DNA of 32,065 nt from Oscillospiraceae bacterium (GTDB lineage: Bacteria; Bacillota; Clostridia; Oscillospirales; Oscillospiraceae), in assembly GCA_017419715.1 (NCBI GenBank), contig JAFOKO010000152.1, forward strand, positions 1 through 32,065. Direction: 5' to 3'. The translations under genes and the position numbers were made by a program. The notes under the pieces were generated by a model. It searched no databases. It was not told the DNA's origin and was given only the letters and a program-made list of their open reading frames with translations. This document shows, in pieces, positions 29,774 through 32,065 of this stretch; within the stretch, counting starts at the first letter, position 1; each line of letters starts with the position of its first letter.

Positions 29774-31176
29774 GTCTTCACCTTTTTTGCCTCAAACCCG
29801 TGGATCCAATCTGATTTTGTATAGTAGATGAAGTAGATGACCGAGCTGATGAACCAGGTGATGGGATAGGCCCAGAACAGCAGCAGGATGTTGTGGTCGA
29901 TCTGCATGGCAATGGTGATGTAGCTCACGCGGAGTACGCACCAGATGCCCAGCATGATGAACATGGGCACGAAAGCCTTGCCCGCGCCGCGGCAGATGCC
30001 CGCGATACAGTGCGAGAAGGAGAGCATGCAGAAGAACAGGGACTCAATGTGGGCCTGCCGCACGGCAATTTGAATGGCTTCCGAATCCTCAATGAAGAGC
30101 GAGACCAGAGGCTGCGCAAAGACGAAGACGATCACGCCGATCAACTCTGCCATGAGCACGGCAGCCCAGATGCCGAAGCGGGCGCCCTGCCTGGCCCGGT
30201 CGTATTCCTTCGCGCCCAGGTTCTGGCCGATGTAGGTCGTGAGCGCCATGGAGAAGGAGGTGATGGGCAGGAAAGCAAAGCCCTCGATGGTGCCATAAGC
30301 GCCGAAGGCCTTGGTGCCCACATCGCCGAAGGTGTTGATGTTGGTCTGCACCAGTACATTGGCCAGACCGATCACCGAGTTCTGTACGCCGGTGGGCAGG
30401 CCGAAGCGAAGGATCTCCCGAAGGGAGCTGCTGTCGACGCGAAGCTTGCGCCAGGACAGAGCGTAGACGGTGTCCTTTTTCATCAGCTGGCGGAGACAGA
30501 GTAGGGCGGAGAGGGCCTGGGAAATGGTGGTGGCAATGGCGGCCCAGCGGATATCCAGATCCAACGGCCCCAGGAAGAGCCAGTCCAGAAAGACATTGGT
30601 CACGGAGGAGACGATCAGAAAGTAGAGAGGCCGCTTGCTGTCGCCCACGGCGTTCATGATGCCCTTGAAGGTGTTGTACATCACCAGCGCCACGGAGCCG
30701 AGAAAGTACCAGCGCAAATAGGAGATCGCGTAGGGCTGCAGTTTCTCGTCCAGCTGCATCCAGATGGGAATGGAGGAGGCGAGGATCGTGCCGATTACCG
30801 TGAGCGTCAAGCCGCAAAGCAAAGAAATCAGCACAGCGGTGTGGACGGACTTGCTCATCCGCTCGGGGTCCTTGCCGCCGAAGTAGCGGCTGATGACCAC
30901 GCCCGCGCCCATGGACGCGCCCACGAAGAAGGAGATCATCAAAAAGATCAGACTTGTGGAGGACTTGACCGCGCCGAAGGCGGCGTCCCCCAGATACTGG
31001 CTCACGATCCAGGCGTCGGCGGTGTTGTAGAGCTGTTGAAAGAGCTGGCTCAGAAAAATCGGGAAGGCAAAGGCCGTAATGACCCGTTTCGGATCCCCCT
31101 GGGTCAACAGGGTGGAGTCCGTGTGCCGATGGGCATGCATGTGCATGGCGATGTGTTTGAAGGGCATGAGATTCAT
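29770..31176 (-). CDS. MATE-family efflux transporter
   Basis: Twelve-segment multidrug or toxic-compound extrusion protein of 468 residues, driven by Na+ or H+. Typical MATE features are the N-terminal FAFPIFLSQLFQQLYNTADAWIVSQYLGD, repeated mid-protein as LRFGLPTGVQNSVIGLANV, plus GASMGAGVVISRYFGGKD and IGQNLGAKEYDRAR. A His/Met-rich N-terminal tail (KHIAMHMHAHRHTD, about 7-20) precedes the first segment and could bind metal. The start is ATG 31176, with a weak AGAAAG site. The gene is translationally coupled to ktrB, so it leads the potassium operon. The substrate is unknown. Confidence 0.92.
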   Translation of the reverse strand: MNLMPFKHIAMHMHAHRHTDSTLLTQGDPKRVITAFAFPIFLSQLFQQLYNTADAWIVSQYLGDAAFGAVKSSTSLIFLMISFFVGASMGAGVVISRYFGGKDPERMSKSVHTAVLISLLCGLTLTVIGTILASSIPIWMQLDEKLQPYAISYLRWYFLGSVALVMYNTFKGIMNAVGDSKRPLYFLIVSSVTNVFLDWLFLGPLDLDIRWAAIATTISQALSALLCLRQLMKKDTVYALSWRKLRVDSSSLREILRFGLPTGVQNSVIGLANVLVQTNINTFGDVGTKAFGAYGTIEGFAFLPITSFSMALTTYIGQNLGAKEYDRARQGARFGIWAAVLMAELIGVIVFVFAQPLVSLFIEDSEAIQIAVRQAHIESLFFCMLSFSHCIAGICRGAGKAFVPMFIMLGIWCVLRVSYITIAMQIDHNILLLFWAYPITWFISSVIYFIYYTKSDWIHGFEAKKVKT

Positions 31177-31202
31177 TCTTTCTGTTTTGAAAATTACATT
31201 AT

Positions 31203-31231
31203 ATTATACAATAGTGCAAAGGATTTGTAAA
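31203..31231 (-). promoter_or_regulatory. sigma-A promoter of the MATE-potassium run
   Basis: On the minus strand TTTACA (31231-31226), a 17-bp spacer and TATAAT (31208-31203). A second TATAAT-like hexamer follows a few bases on. Confidence 0.8.
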
Positions 31232-31281
31232 GCCCCGAAGTTTGCAAAAGCGGGGGAGGCGGAAAAAACCAAAAGAAAAAC

Positions 31282-31310
31282 TTGCCTCTTTCGTCGAATT
31301 GTGGTACAAT
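31282..31310 (+). promoter_or_regulatory. sigma-A promoter of the DUF1846 gene
   Basis: TTGCCT (31282-31287), a 17-bp spacer and TACAAT (31305-31310). Confidence 0.78.
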
Positions 31311-31341
31311 GAACAAGTGTTGAAAGAAGGAGGGGTGTTCT

Positions 31342-32065
31342 ATGCGGAAACTGATCGGTTTTGATAATCAGATGTATCTCGATACCCAATCCGCCCGGAT
31401 CCGGGAGCGGATCTCCCAGTTTGGCGGTAAGCTCTACCTGGAATTCGGCGGCAAGCTGTTTGACGACTACCATGCCTCCCGCGTCCTGCCCGGCTTTGCG
31501 CCGGACAGCAAGATCCGGATGCTCCTGGAGCTCCGAAGCGATGTGGAGATCGTCATTCCCATCAACGCCTCCGCCATCGAGCAGAACAAGGTCCGGGGCG
31601 ACTTAGGCATCACCTACGACGAAGATGTGCTCCGGCTGATCGATGCCTTCCGGGCCGAAAAGCTCCATGTGGGCAGCGTGGTCATCACTCAGTACGCCGG
31701 CCAGGGGGCCGCGGACGCCTTCCGCCGCCGTCTGGAGCACCTGGGCGTCAAGGTCTACACCCACTATCCCATCGAGGGCTACCCCCACAACATCGCAAAG
31801 ATCGTCTCCGCCGATGGTTACGGCAAGAACGACTACATCGAGACCACCAAGCCTCTGGTGGTGGTCACGGCTCCCGGCCCCGGCTCCGGCAAGATGGCCA
31901 CCTGTCTCAGCCAGCTCTATCATCACTACGAGCGGGGCGAGGCTGCCGGCTACGCCAAGTTCGAGACCTTCCCCATCTGGAATCTGCCGCTGAATCATCC
32001 GGTGAACCTGGCCTACGAGGCCGCCACCGCCGATCTCAACGACGTGAATATGATCGACCCCTTCC
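31342..32065 (+). CDS. DUF1846 domain protein, N-terminal part (runs off the right edge)
   Basis: The frame is open for 241 codons from ATG 31342 (AAGGAGG upstream) to the edge; full members have about 500 residues. Visible landmarks are [20 protein letters not shown] at the start, [20 protein letters not shown], and a nucleotide-loop-like segment [19 protein letters not shown] at about 174-192. The family is widespread in Firmicutes, has known structures and no established function. It is divergent from the MATE gene. Confidence 0.88.
   Translation, partial: MRKLIGFDNQMYLDTQSARIRERISQFGGKLYLEFGGKLFDDYHASRVLPGFAPDSKIRMLLELRSDVEIVIPINASAIEQNKVRGDLGITYDEDVLRLIDAFRAEKLHVGSVVITQYAGQGAADAFRRRLEHLGVKVYTHYPIEGYPHNIAKIVSADGYGKNDYIETTKPLVVVTAPGPGSGKMATCLSQLYHHYERGEAAGYAKFETFPIWNLPLNHPVNLAYEAATADLNDVNMIDPF

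Overview
The window looks like chromosomal DNA from a spore-forming, low-oxygen Firmicute of the Clostridia, most likely a gut Oscillospiraceae-type organism. The grounds are a spo0A gene, strong AGGAGG-type ribosome binding sites, GC-rich coding sequence with AT-rich intergenic DNA, Firmicute-style gene order around alr/mazF, and short palindromic repeats between genes. The genus is inference. I see no tRNA, rRNA, CRISPR array, insertion sequence or prophage. No stretch longer than 300 bases lacks a gene.

Layout. (1) 1-1244, minus: an OmpR-type response regulator and the start of its histidine kinase, with a promoter back-to-back to that of a PyrE-like phosphoribosyltransferase (1462-2091). 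(2) 2134-5744, minus: a metabolic run of M28 peptidase, aldo/keto reductase, RCK-domain membrane protein and Nudix hydrolase. (3) 5862-8243, plus: a compact two-gene operon pairing a DUF1538 membrane protein with a tandem PII-like protein, with its own promoter and terminator. (4) 8275-9081: a small membrane protein divergent from mnmG. (5) 9082-17919, plus: mnmG, CPBP protease-like protein, purine nucleoside phosphorylase, hypothetical, cupin, radical SAM/SPASM protein, then nnrD - lipoprotein - alr - mazF, which resembles the Bacillus dal/ndoA neighbourhood but has a palindromic element where the antitoxin gene is usually found. (6) 17934-21176: hypothetical gene behind an RBS-masking hairpin, exonuclease III (minus), uppP and an Mrp-type Fe-S ATPase. 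(7) 21175-22128, minus: a lipoprotein-anchored barnase followed immediately by its barstar inhibitor. (8) galactokinase and spo0A, with a cluster of 0A-box-like sites between them. (9) 24630-31176, minus: a potassium cluster (MATE transporter, KtrB-like, KtrA-like, TrkA, TrkH) interrupted by an array of small hairpins. (10) 31342-end: the start of a DUF1846 protein.

How the parts fit. Two complete Trk/Ktr potassium systems, a third RCK-domain membrane protein and a PII-linked DUF1538 transporter-like protein give the window a strong ion-transport and small-molecule-sensing theme. The cell-wall theme (alr, uppP) and stress theme (mazF, exonuclease III, spo0A, barnase/barstar) are scattered around it. 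The least-described units are the DUF1538/PII operon, the lipoprotein barnase with barstar, the hairpin array inside the potassium cluster, and the hairpin that buries the ribosome binding site of the gene at 17977. Many promoters could be read by eye, nearly all with exactly 17-bp spacers.
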